The notes under the pieces were generated by a model, which had not been told where the DNA came from, did no database searches, and was given only the letters and a program-made list of their open reading frames with translations. Source: Isoetes taiwanensis (taxonomy: Eukaryota > Streptophyta > Lycopodiopsida > Isoetales > Isoetaceae). Taken from it: a stretch of 64,000 bases of DNA. Positions 1 through 11,615 of this stretch are shown here, in pieces. The stretch spans positions 1,910,298 through 1,974,297 of the forward strand of contig JAJEKV010000046.1 of NCBI GenBank assembly GCA_021234155.1, written 5' to 3'. Every line of letters starts with the position of its first letter. Position 1 is the first letter of the stretch. A program made the translations under genes and the position numbers.

Positions 1-1338
1 AATCTTGGTAAATCTAAGCTGATCCATTTTGAACCAACACTTACCTTTGGGTTCAGCTTTGAACCATTTAGTTGTATACGTGCCATCCCAAGCTAATTTA
101 AACCATAGTTCATTAGAACGATGTTTAGACTTCATAAATTTCCAAGCAGCAGCTATAACTAATTCTATAATGTGACATATTCCATTCGGGCCTTCAAGAG
201 GAATATTTTCATAACACCTCGTGATATCGGCAACAAACAAATCATGTATTTTGGCTGGAAGATTGATGATAACATCATAGACTGATCCAACGACCCAGCT
301 TGAATTTACTTTATTAGGTGCAAAAGTTCTCTCCTTAGCACAAAGCATATTTGCAATTTCAGGCCACATCTTTAATATATCATTAAGTCCTGCAGTAATG
401 ATTAGTGCCAGCTCAGTATAAGAGGTATGGTGAGCGTTGGTGATCCACCTATAATCCTTCTTGTGCGCTTTAAAAATGCCCAAGAGGTAAGGAAGTCTAT
501 CAAATTCAGGGGTTATATTATTTACTAGATTCAGCATTTCAGTTTTGGCTTTATCTTTAATCTCCTCTTGGGAACCCTGAATGTTTTGAAAATCAGCGCT
601 GTTTAATCTCTCAAGTGCTTTTTCTCTGATGTGTCTAGGACAAATGAAGGATGGGTTATTTGTGGCTTTGTCGACTCCAGATATATAGAGATTTCTAGTC
701 AACCATTCCAGGTTTTTGGTTACTAGAGGATCATTGAATGCAAACTTTTTTTGCCTCTGCAACTGTATGGCTTCTTTGATGTTACTAGAAGCTTCCATCC
801 ATACTCTGGCTTTGAAGCTCAGTTTTTCTTCATCTGATATATCAGGGGCAGCATATTGATGTAAATAAAAAAAAGTGTCACAAGTGCAATCAATTTCCTT
901 TTTAAATTCTCTCCAATCAAGAGCCCTATCTGGAATATGATTGAGTCCCTTCTGAAACAGACCTCTAAGTAATTTATTTCTGATAATCCCAGTGCTAGTA
1001 GTCCTGATGTGTCCAATGTCATTATCAAGAAATGATTTTAAATTGGGGTTACTACAGGGGCAAGTGACTTCAGAGTCATTTGCAAAGGTGTGAAATGGCT
1101 TATACGAGATATCTCTCAAACTTTCAGTATATTTCCAACCCATCATGGTGTTATCCATTAGGGTCTGTCCAAGATCTCCAAAGCACTCCACTGAGATCTT
1201 AAGAAAGATTTGAGGTAAACAGATTTTATCTTGTACTTTAGACAAGAATGTACAGTGAATGATTTTCTTCTTGTTTTTCAGCCTTGTTTCATCTATATGA
1301 AATCTCCCTTGGCAGTCTTTAGACATGGTCTTAACAAT
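1..1338 (-). pseudogene. Reverse transcriptase exon, Penelope-like (partial, frameshifted)
   Basis: Reading leftwards from a splice acceptor at 1339-1340, this stretch encodes a reverse transcriptase that runs off the window. Visible landmarks: a KGLNHIP motif near 910-950, the N-terminal signature seen upstream of RT in Penelope-like elements; a VDKATNNPSF box near 660; PYLLGIFKAHKK (RT2-like) near 480; and VADITRCYENIP (motif A, catalytic Asp) near 200. The YxDD box would lie beyond base 1. One extra T in an 8-T run at about 863-870 shifts the frame between the KGLN region and the rest. The Penelope assignment rests on motif order and recalled family patterns, and is moderate. No GIY-YIG domain is visible in this exon. 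Without the frameshift the exon would be open for more than 440 codons, which suggests recent death or an assembly indel. Confidence 0.6.
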
Positions 1339-1564
1339 CTGGAATGTAACAAAATATATCACAGATTAATTAATTAGAACAAAAATCTAAACTACATTGG
1401 ACATGCCTATAGAAGGCCTTAGAGGTAGTAAGAGCCGAGTGGCAAAAGGCTACTATGCGCCCATGTATTTACTTGTAAAATCATAACACCATGAAAAAGC
1501 TAAATAAATCAGATGTAATCATTTCTGTACTTTTAGTAAAAAAGAAGTGCATACCTTGGAATTA

Positions 1565-3181
1565 ACCTGGGAACTTCAGATTTTGCACGGTATTGTCTTT
1601 TTCTCCACGAGTCATTTCTGGTTTGTCTTTGGTAACAGAGTGTCCAACTTGGGAACTGAGACATTCGATCGAAATACTATCAGAAACAGTAGGAACTTCT
1701 TTAGTAGGGGTCTTGGTGATACGTGGAGGCTTAGTAATTCTGCTATGTGAGCTAGAAGAAGGACTGGCCACATTCTTTCTAGAAAACCTGCTGTTACTAT
1801 TGCTGGCAGAATTATCATTGTCTTTCAAGAAATTGATAGGTTTTATCGTCTTCTCGCATATATCCACCATTTTGCACTTTGGTTTACCAATTTTCAGGTC
1901 TGACCATGGGTCAGCAGCTAACTTCATGGTCATGTCAATGAGTGTATCCCTTACCTCCAGATAAGATAGGAACGCCATGATGCTGGTTTTAAGCTCAGTT
2001 CTCAGGAACTTTCTAAACACAACCATTTGTCCAGCTGTGGACATATTAGGATAGACTAGGTCCAGGTTATTGAATATGAACCAAACTGCGTGGTCGAGCC
2101 ACGTCATGTTATCTCTGCATGAGTCACTCTTTTTGTTCTCCCTGTCCTCGCACATGCATTTGATGAATGGGCAGGATGTCCTCCATATTCTTTTCAAGTA
2201 AAAATCGTCTCTTTCCATTTTGGGGTAGGCCATATGTCCCTTCTGGCTGACATACATAAATGAGCTCTTGTTGCATTTCTTATCAAAGAACCTAGTGTCA
2301 ATGCTAAGTTTGATCTCCTCCTTTGTGACAAGTTTTTCCATTTTCTTTGCAGCCATGCTGGCAGCCTTGATTTGGTCAGGTGTGATGCAGCCCAGGACAA
2401 TCCAAGCCTCTTTACTAATAGGGGCAAGTGCCCCAAAATTCTTAGTTCTCCAGATGCCATTGTTGCATAGAATAGCTTGATTTTCTACTAGTCTTTCAGG
2501 AATAACTGGAAATTTAAGGCAGTTGTGTAGGTTGAACTCGAAGTCATCTTCTATGCTGATACAATTATCCATGTCTTGTCCTCCAAGTGTGATCTTATCC
2601 TGCTCTGAAAGTAAAGCCTCACCAAAAGGGTCATCTTCCTCTATGTTGCCATCAGAGAAAATATTGGATCTACCCTTTCTGTTTTTTCCTTTGGGTTTAC
2701 CTATTTTGTTTGCCTTTTCCAGGGCTTTCAGTCCAATCTCAAATATAAGTTTTTGTTCATCTTCAGTACTGGTCCATTTGAAGATCAGATCAGGGAGGCC
2801 ATCATAAGCCTCTGTCATGGTGAGTTCGATATTATCCCAGTCACTGCCTGCCTTATTGATTTTCTGTAATAGCAGCACCCACCCACTAAAGCCCAGATGT
2901 GAGACAAGGGAATAAACAGGTGGCACTCTAGCTGATTCCCTTTGTATAATAAACTCATGTGCTTTCACATCCCGGATGCAGCACATGATTGTTTGAATAG
3001 CATAGCTTGGGCATTCGATTTTGAGACTACTATAGCCGAGATCCAGCAACTCTTTCTTCCACTTTGGAACAATAATTTCCCTGTCATAGTTAGGTGTATC
3101 TCTGTCCTGAATTAAATAAACTTCACAGTGTGAGCACATGCATAGGAAATTAACCAAAAATGTAGCTCTAAACACTTCAGA
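1565..3181 (-). CDS. Large unrecognised exon upstream of the RT exon
   Basis: An open frame of 539 codons starts right after a good acceptor (pyrimidine-rich, ending TTAG at 3182-3183) and ends at a stop at 1562-1564. I recognise no family. It has a Lys/Gly-rich linker (GKPKGKNRKGRS), an acidic patch, a Cys-containing patch (CPFIKCMCED) about two thirds along, and a Ser/Thr/Pro-rich C-terminus. It joins exon 1 in phase 0 (about 646 residues together). At the other end, candidate donors at 1565-1566 and 1553-1554 are both phase 1, whereas the RT exon needs phase 0. Either an indel has broken the join or the two frames are separate ORFs. Length and lack of stops in AT-rich DNA make it real coding sequence. 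It may be the N-terminal or gag-like part of the same retroelement. Confidence 0.6.
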
Positions 3182-4726
3182 CTAAGGAGAAGACTTATTT
3201 ACTTGAGCCTAGGAAAGAAGCATCACTGGTATGACCAATGAAATGAAGTGTCTAAAAAAACCCAGCCTTAGCTAGCCTTGACATCAGTCAACTAGCAAGA
3301 CATCTGCCAAGGTCAATCCCTAAAGGCAGTATTATCATTCCACATCTAGACACGTCTAGAATGGTACTTCCTTATCAAGACATCGAGTAAATAAATTTAA
3401 CCCTTGAAGTTGAGACTCAACGATGTACATACTCAAAAATTCTCAAAGAAATTCAAGCATCATGTCAATAAGCCTAAGCTCATAAGATGTAAAAACAAAC
3501 AGCCTATATCTCATGATTGGCATTCAATCAGTGCACATATTTAAAGGTCATGGAAGAGACTTAAGGAATCTGTCTATTCAGATGTAAGTATTTATTTAAG
3601 ATATTAAGGCCAATAGACTAGCCAAGTTCATGTATGACATTATCTTTTTGTTTCTTCATGTCAAGTCAGCACTTTCAGAAATTATAAGATGCCGCAGAAT
3701 TGTTTTTACGATTGTATGTTTATATTAAAGCCTCAAACCAAGTAATAACCAAATACGTACATGCAAAAATCTGCGAGTAGAAGTTTTAAACTAGACAAAC
3801 TGTTTGGCAAGCCTATACTCCAATAAAGATTTTAAATAAGAAGTGATTTAAGTGACATAATAAGTTTCAGCTGTAAACATTTAGAATTATACAGCAGCTC
3901 AAGTTCATATCAGCAGGGTTTATATAAAACAAGAAGTCATAGATTCATAACAAAGCACACGGCAAATGTGTGGCAAAACAGCCATAGTCGACCATTAAAT
4001 CCAAGTGGCCTATACCATTTAGGTAACAAAAGCACAGTATTCTAGAGATTTAAACTAAAAACTGAGTATAATAAACAGTGGCATAGTATGAGGTGCCTTG
4101 TCGCTCAGATATGTAAGTTATAAGCTAGAAAATCCCTGAAATGTATTGCTAAGAAATATAAACTCAAGTAGTTCTTCAACAAATGACCCATCATTGTGAT
4201 CCACGTCCAATCTTCAGCATATCCAATAAAATAGACAAAGGGAAAACAAAGGGAAGAGAAGCTTGGTGCCTGCAGCCAACCAGTACTATATTAGCATGAA
4301 AATGGTAATATAGCAAGGGCCAGAAGGTACAATTGGCTTCTCGGTTTATCACCGGTCACCATTTGTATCCCCTTTGCCCATTAGATAGAAGAAATAAGAA
4401 GAAAGGACAGTTAAATAAATAATAATATCCAAATGGTGAGTGATCAGACGTACAAGTAGCACAAACAACATATATGAAGCTTTAATATGTAGAATCAAGT
4501 GAATAGCTTTTAAGCCATTTAGCCAGAGGTAGAAGCCCATTCCTGTTGTTATAAAAGCATGTAACAGACTCAAAACTACGCACCCCTTAAATATTCTCTG
4601 TAAATTAGAAATAGAAGTATCATCTGCTCTATCTCATCCATGAAGCATAGGGGTTTTATTTTAATAATCTAGACATGAAAGGGAGCTTAAAGTCCTGCCT
4701 AAGAGCATTCAAATACTTAATCAGAC
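3182..4726 (-). other. Probable intron of the RT-bearing gene
   Basis: This is AT-rich, stop-dense sequence bounded by GT (4725-4726) and AG (3182-3183) on the minus strand, with a clear pyrimidine tract before the acceptor. I see no coding remnant in it. Confidence 0.45.
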
Positions 4727-5047
4727 CTGATTATCGTCTGCATCATCAACAAAGTCCTCATCTTGTGTTTCAGGAACATAGCTAGTAGAAGAATAAAAGC
4801 CCTGCTTGTTGCCTTTGTGGATTTGCCTAGCATTTCCACTGACATTCTTGTAAGCCTCAGCATCAATTGTGTCACTAAGCGCTCGTTTTTGTGCCATGAT
4901 TTCTTTGCTCAGCTGAGTGTCTAAGCTTAGATCATCAGATAGGTATCCATGGTTTTCTAAAGCCCAGCGTTCTTCTTCTTCCCAGAAAGGATTATCTGAA
5001 CCTGTGCTGCATGGGCTGCCCTCTGAATATTCGTATGAATCAAACAT
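4727..5047 (-). CDS. Putative first exon, acidic N-terminus of the RT-bearing gene
   Basis: An ATG at 5045-5047 opens 107 codons rich in Asp, Glu and Ser (MFDSYEYSEGSP at the start, EDFVDDADDNQ at the end). The frame ends at a plausible donor, CAG/GTCTGA, in phase 0. This matches the phase-0 acceptor at 3182-3183 and predicts a 1,545-bp intron. No domain is recognised. The acidic composition could suit a nuclear or chaperone-like tail, but that is inference. Alternatively it is a separate short ORF. Confidence 0.45.
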
Positions 5048-5690
5048 GGCATTTAAGCCGGACTGTTCTCAGACAGTGTAAACGGCGGGAGAATCAGCAA
5101 ATCTAAACTTTGCAGGTCATATGTATTCTGGCATTAAAGCTCATATACCACCGAAAATCTAATTCCTGACTTGTGTAGAATCAAACTTACCTAAGAACTT
5201 GTGCCGCAGCTAAGGAATCCGGCCAGCTGTGGTTTTGGGTTAGGTATCGATGCCATCGTAATAAATTTGCCTTGCCTTCTGCGCCCATTAGGTCGCCTTC
5301 CTTAAACATAGCCTACTTTGCTCAAAAAAATAAAAATAATAAACTTCGAAGGGTTTAAACCTTGTATATGTTACCAAGGGTATATAGAGACCCATGTTAG
5401 GAAGTAGAGAACAATAATATGTAGGAAATTTTTTTTAAAAAAAGTATGTGGACAGACTATTGGCTGATGGTAGTAAGTTTGTAGAAACTACAAAATACCC
5501 TATCCTCATAGGTTTGTCTATTATTCAATTCCAGTTAAATGTAGATAGACATGACAAAAAATAGAGAGTATGGTATAAGGCATGACCATACCATATGTTA
5601 ATCTAATTAAAGATAAAAAAAATAAAAAAATAAAGGAAGGAAGGAAGGAAGGAAGGTACTTTTATCGCCAATTGAGACCAATTCCGCCTA
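5048..5690. other. Upstream non-coding stretch with GGAA microsatellite
   Basis: No coding sequence is visible. A GGAA tetranucleotide run lies at about 5634-5656, directly beside the jump to GC-rich sequence. The minus-strand promoter of the RT-bearing gene would lie here, but I cannot point to a convincing TATA box. Confidence 0.4.
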
Positions 5691-8600
5691 TGAGACCTAA
5701 TACAGGAACGCGAAAGAAGCCGGACATCCGCCGGATTAAAACCCCTCACCAAGGGTTTTCGAGGAAAACTGCGGGCAAAGACCACCCGACAAACCGTAAA
5801 CGTTAATCATATAAAATGCAGAAAAACATCCCAATATATACAACATGCACCACCCTCGTAGGTGCCTTATCACGACAGCCCGACGGGGCAAATGTGACTC
5901 TGAAAGGTCCGGGCGACTTCCCCCGGATGTATGACCCCAGTGGCACGCATCGCCATCGCGGTGTTCATCGCCAGGGTCGCAGTGGGCACGCCCGCATTTG
6001 CGGATACGTGATTCGCCCTGACCACCGAACACCGGGCAACTCCGAAAGCGTGAGACCCATCCCTCACGGCACCCTGACTTTGACGCGATCGAGAAGCTCG
6101 CCCCGCCTCGCTTCCCCAATCCACCCCGCCCGCCTCGATAGCGAAGATGGTGGGCACCGCGGCTAATGGAGGTACGAGTCTCCAGTAAGGCTCGAACCAG
6201 GAGCCGTGGCCCCGCCACCACGGGTTGATGTGCTCCCTTGTAATGGGCCATTTTGACTGCTTAGGCACAGTCCCTTATTTTGCCAAGGAAAAACAAGCAT
6301 CTAGGTACTTCCCGCAGTTTCACGATCGCACACAAGGCTTCAGCCATGACCGGTGTTCTCAAGACGCCTATCCGGGCGAACCATCATCTTCTCTGCCCTC
6401 CAATGTGCCCTAAGCCAAGGGACTCATGGCCATTAAAGAAGCAAAAAGTGAGCCGAGCATCACCTATAGTAACCACTTTCAAATAGACGATGTGTCTATT
6501 CGAGCAAGTTTTGCTCATTGAAGCTATAAACCGGGCTCGCAACAGCATCTCGATGGGGACCGAAGGTTTCACCGCGTTCGTAAGCAAAATGCTTCCCGAC
6601 CTTGCCTTAAGCTTGCCCAGTTTCAAAGAGGATCAAGCTTCCAAACTCGACTTCATGGCATGCTCGAATTGCTGCCCGAATGGTGATCGATGGCCCTTAA
6701 ATCATATAGTTTCCGCTTCGGGTGACTGCTGTTTCATATGGCATGTTTTCTCTGAAATTAATATTACCTCAAGAAGCGATAGATTCTCCCAAAATAGAAC
6801 AGAGGGAACTCACCCTTAGGGTAATTTTAGTAGGTGGGCGTGGACGTCCACAAAGCCGCCCCATATGCGAGCGCAGGAGGCATGGGGTGACGGAAGAGGA
6901 TAAGTGGAGAACCACCGGCCTTGGCTGCATGACGATGTTCCAGCCCCGGCTGCAAAATGTGTCTAGGGCATCCGTGTGAGGACGCGATGCAGTCGGGTGT
7001 GGGCTTTGTACAGCTACCATCGCCCTGCGACGGGTGTGGGCCAGCAGTGCCAAGATCGCCCCGGTGATAGATGAGCCGGCGGATGACCCGGTGCAAAAGT
7101 CGATGTTATCCTATGTGCCGCAGCCGGCTCAACCGATCAATGTGAAAGCCAAAAAGTGTTGGGCGAGGGGGCAACCACGGACCTGGCTATCATCAGAATA
7201 CCGGGTTTACCGTGCGATCCGCCAAACAACTCATAAACCCGCGGATATGGCATCTCACAGCAGCCGGGAGCCCGGACGCACTTCCAGCCCACGCCTTCCT
7301 GCACCGATCGTAAAAGCCTCAGCGGAAGTCCACAGCAAGACACAAGCCCCACTACGATTCCGGGCCGTTTTCAATCAAAGGTTCGCACAAAGATGGCGGT
7401 CAATCGCTGAGGCGGGTCAAAGTCGCCTGTGAGGGTTTTGCATCCACGCCGTGGGTCAATCCGGCCAAGCCGAGAATGCCTAACAGCTGGCAAATACTAA
7501 ATCACCATGATCGTCCGGTAATTGTCGGAGCGGGTCACGCCTTGTGAAGGAACAACCCCGCTAGGGTCCATTGGCTCCGGGAAACCCTCCCGCACGTCGT
7601 GGCTGAACAGTAGTGAGACCCAGCGCTGCTCCCGCCCACTTGAGTAACTCCTACCAGATACCACCAGGTCACGCTTCCCGGCCAGCGGGCCAAGCAGGTG
7701 CTCCCAACATCTCTCGTCTCACGAACTACTGGGGCCATCCCCGGGTGGGCGTGACGCTGCCCTCGGCAAGGTCATAGAGTCAAGCCGGCAGGGGTACTGC
7801 CCACCGGCCTGCGTGGGGATGTAAGTCCCCCGGCCGGCTCACATCTCCCTCGGCCCGGGAGGATGAGTGTCCGCCAGCCCAACATCTCCCCGATGTTTGG
7901 CAAGGTTCACTTTAAAGTCTTCGATGTAGCCAGATCGTAGGTGCCCGCGCCGGTACCGATCCATCGTGGACGGAGGCCGCTAAGCAGGTGCTTTATACCA
8001 GACGGGGTCCATTTGCGGGAATGCTGACCCCGAGTGGCGACAAGGTTCAAAGTACCGGTTCACGATGGTCACCGCTTCGGTTCGCCGCTTCAGTGTGGAG
8101 GTCTCGGGTATCGAGGCACCCGGCGAGTATCTTGGCTAGTCCTTCGCTTCTCTCGCTTTATAATCGAAGCCCCAACCGAGACGCTGGAGGGTCGCATGGT
8201 GTTCTCAAGGCCGCCAAACCAGCGTCCAGCCAAAGTGGAGTATCCAGTCGAATTTCCTATCCGCACTGCTCGCAAGCTCAACTTCTGGAAACGAATGGAC
8301 AGGATGCATATCTTTATGCAACTGGCTGTGCTAATATAAAGGTCCACCACACTGTGACCCTCCCCCATTGTCTCCGTCATGATGTGCATCTCTATGGTGA
8401 ATCGGCCACCGTGGAAAGGCCATTGCAAATTATCAAGTCAAAATGCCCATAGCAGAGCAACACCGCTCGCTAAAAGCGAAAGTGACTGGCCGGCCATCCC
8501 AATTCGCGGGCCGTGGTACTTCTCAAGGGGCGAGCCGCAGGACATCGGCCGTCAGGGGGTCAAGTTCCATGGCTGCTCTACTCCCTGTCCGCATTGAAAT

Positions 8601-8800
8601 CTCCAAGAAGGACGACCCTACCCAATCGGCTGATGCCGGCCAGATGTCATCATATAGATCGACATAATGTCCATCCTATCCGCGACGGGTGGCTGCCATG
8701 AAGGTGTGTCAAGCGGAGGGAAATAACAAAGTGCCGAAAAGAGGGTTGCCATCGGGTATTGGCGCACCAACCCGTATACCGGTTGCCAGAAGTCCGGGGG
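5690..8800. other. GC- and CpG-rich block without a recognisable gene
   Basis: Composition changes abruptly at both ends. Inside, CpG is frequent, unlike the AT-rich, CpG-poor flanks. Several ORFs of 110-154 codons exist on both strands (for example 5870-6268 minus and 7988-8452 plus), but they overlap each other and show no domain I know, which is what GC-rich sequence yields by chance. Candidates are a degraded LTR-retrotransposon interior, a non-autonomous element or transferred DNA. I found no LTR pair, rRNA, tRNA or organellar gene in it. Confidence 0.5.
5754..5770. repeat. Short hairpin motif, copy 1
   Basis: The motif GGTTTTCGAGGAAAAC(C/T) is a 7-bp inverted repeat around a GAG loop (last pair lost here), preceded by GGATTAAAACCCC. 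Related copies lie at 16725-16741 and 35922-35938. Confidence 0.6.
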
Positions 8801-9888
8801 GATTTATGTGCAAAAAATTTCATTGGCATGTGGCAAGAAAACTAGCAGACCAAGCGATATAAATTCTTGATATTGCAAAATATTACATTCAATCAGTTGG
8901 CCCCATAACTTAGTTTTCTTCATTTTCTATATGTAAAAATCTATTTGTACATTTGAGACAACCAACCTGATTAAATGTATTTGCCGAGGCTGGTGCTATC
9001 ATAGTGCCTGCACAAGTCCAGCCCAGGCAGCTGCAATCAATCAATGGCCCTTTTTCCATCGCATAGCCTGCTGACTACTGATGTTGTTGCAACAACCAAT
9101 ATATTATTAACAACAAAGAACGCGTTAGGTCCTACACTTCAACGTATTCCAAAAATTACTGCTTTGGCAAGACTACAACATATGCCATCTGTACTACAAT
9201 GAATAGACTAAAGTGCAAAGTCTTTCTCCAATGACAAGGATCAATTTAGAACAGTTCAAGATATATTCCATAACACAAAACTCTAAGTTGCAGACTAGCT
9301 GTCCCTACAACATGTATTGAACTCGACGGACAGGAAGACACATATTGAGCTCCCTATAAAATAAAGCCCTTGATGGATCAGACTTTACATGTTTCCTTAA
9401 TTAAACAAAATTTCCTTCCAAAAATGAAGATATGAATATCGGGACTTAGTGTGCCCACATCAATAAGAATTTTACTATTAGGCTCTCTTCGAACGTATGT
9501 TAGAATATGATCTACAAGGGCATAATCCACAGAGGCTAATTGTCATGTTTTAGATCTCTCATATCGTGTCCAAGGCATCACAGAGTCCAGTAAAAATGTG
9601 GTAAGGAGAAATAGGTTCAGCCATTTGACATTCCAAGCTTTGGAATCCGTTCAAAGATTGAGCTTGCCAAAACTCGATCATCTTTATTCCTTCAGGTTAC
9701 AGGCAGACGATGTTGTCTTTTCTAAACAGAAGAGGTAGAAGGACAAATAGATGTTTGCGGCGGATGTCTAAATTGCCATCCTTGGGAAGTGCAAGTTACT
9801 GACTGGCAGCAAATAAAATATGCTGTTGAAATAGTTTTTGGAGAAAAAATCTAAACATAGGAAGAGGTCGAGAAGAAAGGATAACATT
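8801..9888. other. AT-rich intergenic stretch
   Basis: Stop-dense in all frames. I see no gene, RNA or clear repeat. Confidence 0.5.
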
Positions 9889-10152
9889 TCATGTGTTGAG
9901 AAGGCTTTTATCTAAAGGCCGGGAAGGCTCACATTCCTGAACAGGCTGAGAAGGCTCACATTTCTGAACAGGCTGGGAAGGCTCACAGTTTTGAACAGGC
10001 TTAGTAAACAGGCCAAGAATGTGTTGAATGTGTTTATGAGTAACAGTCCGAGCAACTTCAATTTTTAGAAGGGGCTGCATGCAAATGAATTGAGAGGTGT
10101 TGAATATGACAGAAACTTCCGCAGACATCATAGAGCAAGAAATGTTCATCAT
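9889..10152 (-). CDS. Short ORF with three nine-residue repeats
   Basis: An 88-codon ORF starts with two adjacent ATGs. Its C-terminal third consists of three copies of a PVQxCEPSQ-like unit, produced by an in-frame 27-bp minisatellite (9921-10001). A TATA-like sequence lies about 200 bp upstream on the same strand. A TTG-initiated frame overlaps the upstream part and could mark another exon (possible donor after GATCCAG near 10170). No family is recognised, so expression is uncertain. Confidence 0.25.
   Translation of the reverse strand: MMNISCSMMSAEVSVIFNTSQFICMQPLLKIEVARTVTHKHIQHILGLFTKPVQNCEPSQPVQKCEPSQPVQECEPSRPLDKSLLNT
9921..10001. repeat. 27-bp minisatellite, three units
   Basis: Three head-to-tail copies of a GGCTCACA...TGAACAGGCT unit with few mismatches. 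Because 27 is a multiple of three, the repeat is preserved in protein as nine-residue units of the minus-strand ORF. Confidence 0.8.
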
Positions 10153-10350
10153 CTAGTTGGGTTCTTTTTACCCTGGATCTAGTAAGGATGAAGCAATCAT
10201 GACAAAAGAAAGCACTGAGCCCAAACTTGAAGGAAGCTCGCGATCTGGGCTCCAAAATCTTCTGAGGTCTAGGGTTTGCTGGGCGCCAAAATCTTCTGAA
10301 GTCAAACCAAGGAGCTGCGCGGTTGATGCAGAATAGCTGCGCAGTTGTTC

Positions 10351-10360
10351 CTTATATAGG
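10351..10360 (-). promoter_or_regulatory. TATA-box candidate
   Basis: CCTATATAAG reads on the minus strand. Downstream lie a GCGCAGC-containing leader and then the 88-codon repeat ORF. This rests on sequence match and position only. Confidence 0.3.
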
Positions 10361-10704
10361 GACGATGGAGGAAGGAAGGTAAAGGTTATACCAATAAAAG
10401 ATAACCCAAATGAAGTAAAAAGGTGAAGATATCGATTTTAAGGATAAAGGTATCCTATGGGCCTTTTTTCTTCCCTATTTTGCTATATATATTCATGGAA
10501 TAACCCTTATGTTCCTTAATCTCGCCTGCTCGCGGTCTTTAGCAGCTTTATTTTTTCGTGCATTGCCTTTACATGGCTCCAAGAGCAACTTTAAAGGCCA
10601 AAACCGTAAAAAAGGGAAGGCTACTAAATAGGTTTTGTTTGGTCCAGATTTTTTCTAGGGTCCTCATATGTGTTGTTCGCTTTCTTTATGTGAAACATGT
10701 TTAG

Positions 10705-11097
10705 GCAGGGGAGCTTTTCATCGAGGAGATAAAACAATCATCTCCCCCGCTTTGCGCTTCATCGAGCTCAAAAAGGTTTACTTTAGGCAAAGGCTCATAT
10801 GCGCATTTGAATTTGAAGGATGGAACCGTGAGGACATACATAAAGGTTGGGAAGTTCAAGAAGGAGATGGATGACTTTATCGATCCGGCAAAGAAGAAAA
10901 GAGCAAGTCTTACAAAGGAGAAACAGTTGATGGCCCCAGCAGATGGTATCTCGAAATGGTGGTTTTTTTTCCTTCCCTTTTTAGTTTTGCTTGTATTCGC
11001 GATTTTCTCTGGCCATTTGGCATTTGTAGTTTTCTTTGAAGTTCTTTTAAGGTCCAAAATGTTGAGTGCGATTACGATGCTTTTGGGGGAAGGATGA
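10705..11097 (+). CDS. Uncertain ORF, basic N-terminal part and hydrophobic tail
   Basis: A frame open for about 130 codons after a TAG. The first ATG in frame is at about 10868. The segment KVGKFKKEMDDFI and the following Lys-rich stretch look coding-like. A Phe/Leu/Val-rich stretch of some 30 residues (from FFFLPFLVLL) could span a membrane. No family is recognised. It lies about 500 bp upstream of the GIY-YIG fragment on the same strand, so the two could belong to one mobile element, but nothing proves it. Confidence 0.25.
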   Translation, partial: AGELFIEEIKQSSPPLCASSSSKRFTLGKGSYAHLNLKDGTVRTYIKVGKFKKEMDDFIDPAKKKRASLTKEKQLMAPADGISKWWFFFLPFLVLLVFAIFSGHLAFVVFFEVLLRSKMLSAITMLLGEG

Positions 11098-11615
11098 GGC
11101 TACCGAAGTTGTTGGTGGTGTTACCAAAGGCGTTAATGGTTACCAATATGCAATGTCTGTATTTTAGTTACAATGTGACTATTTCTAAATTGATGGAGAT
11201 GCCAAACAATCAAGCTGGGTGGTTGATGTCAAAATTAATGCAAATGTATGGGTATGGGCGATCAAATTAACCCTCAGAATTAAGTGGCCGAGCTTTCAGA
11301 ACAAGGATTTTTCCCCGAGCCCAATAGATGTTGGCAACACTTGATGTAATTGAAGTATAGTTTTCTAAACAATAATGTTGACTTCGTATGCATCAACAAA
11401 ATTGTATCGATCTTTCTTTCCATTTATGATGGTTTTTTAGCGCTTTGGCTGCTTTTTTACATTCACATTGTTCGTAAAGGTATATGTTGTTTGTGATTAT
11501 GTGAACGCATTTCATAGATAATGATACCATGTAATTTTTTCGTTGTGTGTAGTAACTTCTTTATTATTTATACATGCTCAATTTGCTTTTTGCGCACAAT
11601 GAGTGCATGATATTG

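Noticed and set aside
819-1028. 69-codon minus-strand ORF within the RT exon
   Set aside because: It is a shadow frame spanning the T-run frameshift; the RT motifs lie in the other two frames.
1-3181. Viral nucleocapsid or endogenous virus origin for the 539-codon exon
   Set aside because: The adjoining exon is clearly reverse-transcriptase-like and splice sites link the parts; I saw no viral signature.
5870-6268. 132-codon minus-strand ORF in the GC-rich block
   Set aside because: Competing ORFs of similar size overlap it on both strands, no domain is recognisable, and high GC lowers stop frequency.
7988-8452. 154-codon plus-strand ORF in the GC-rich block
   Set aside because: Overlaps other ORFs in different frames, no family features, no convincing start context.
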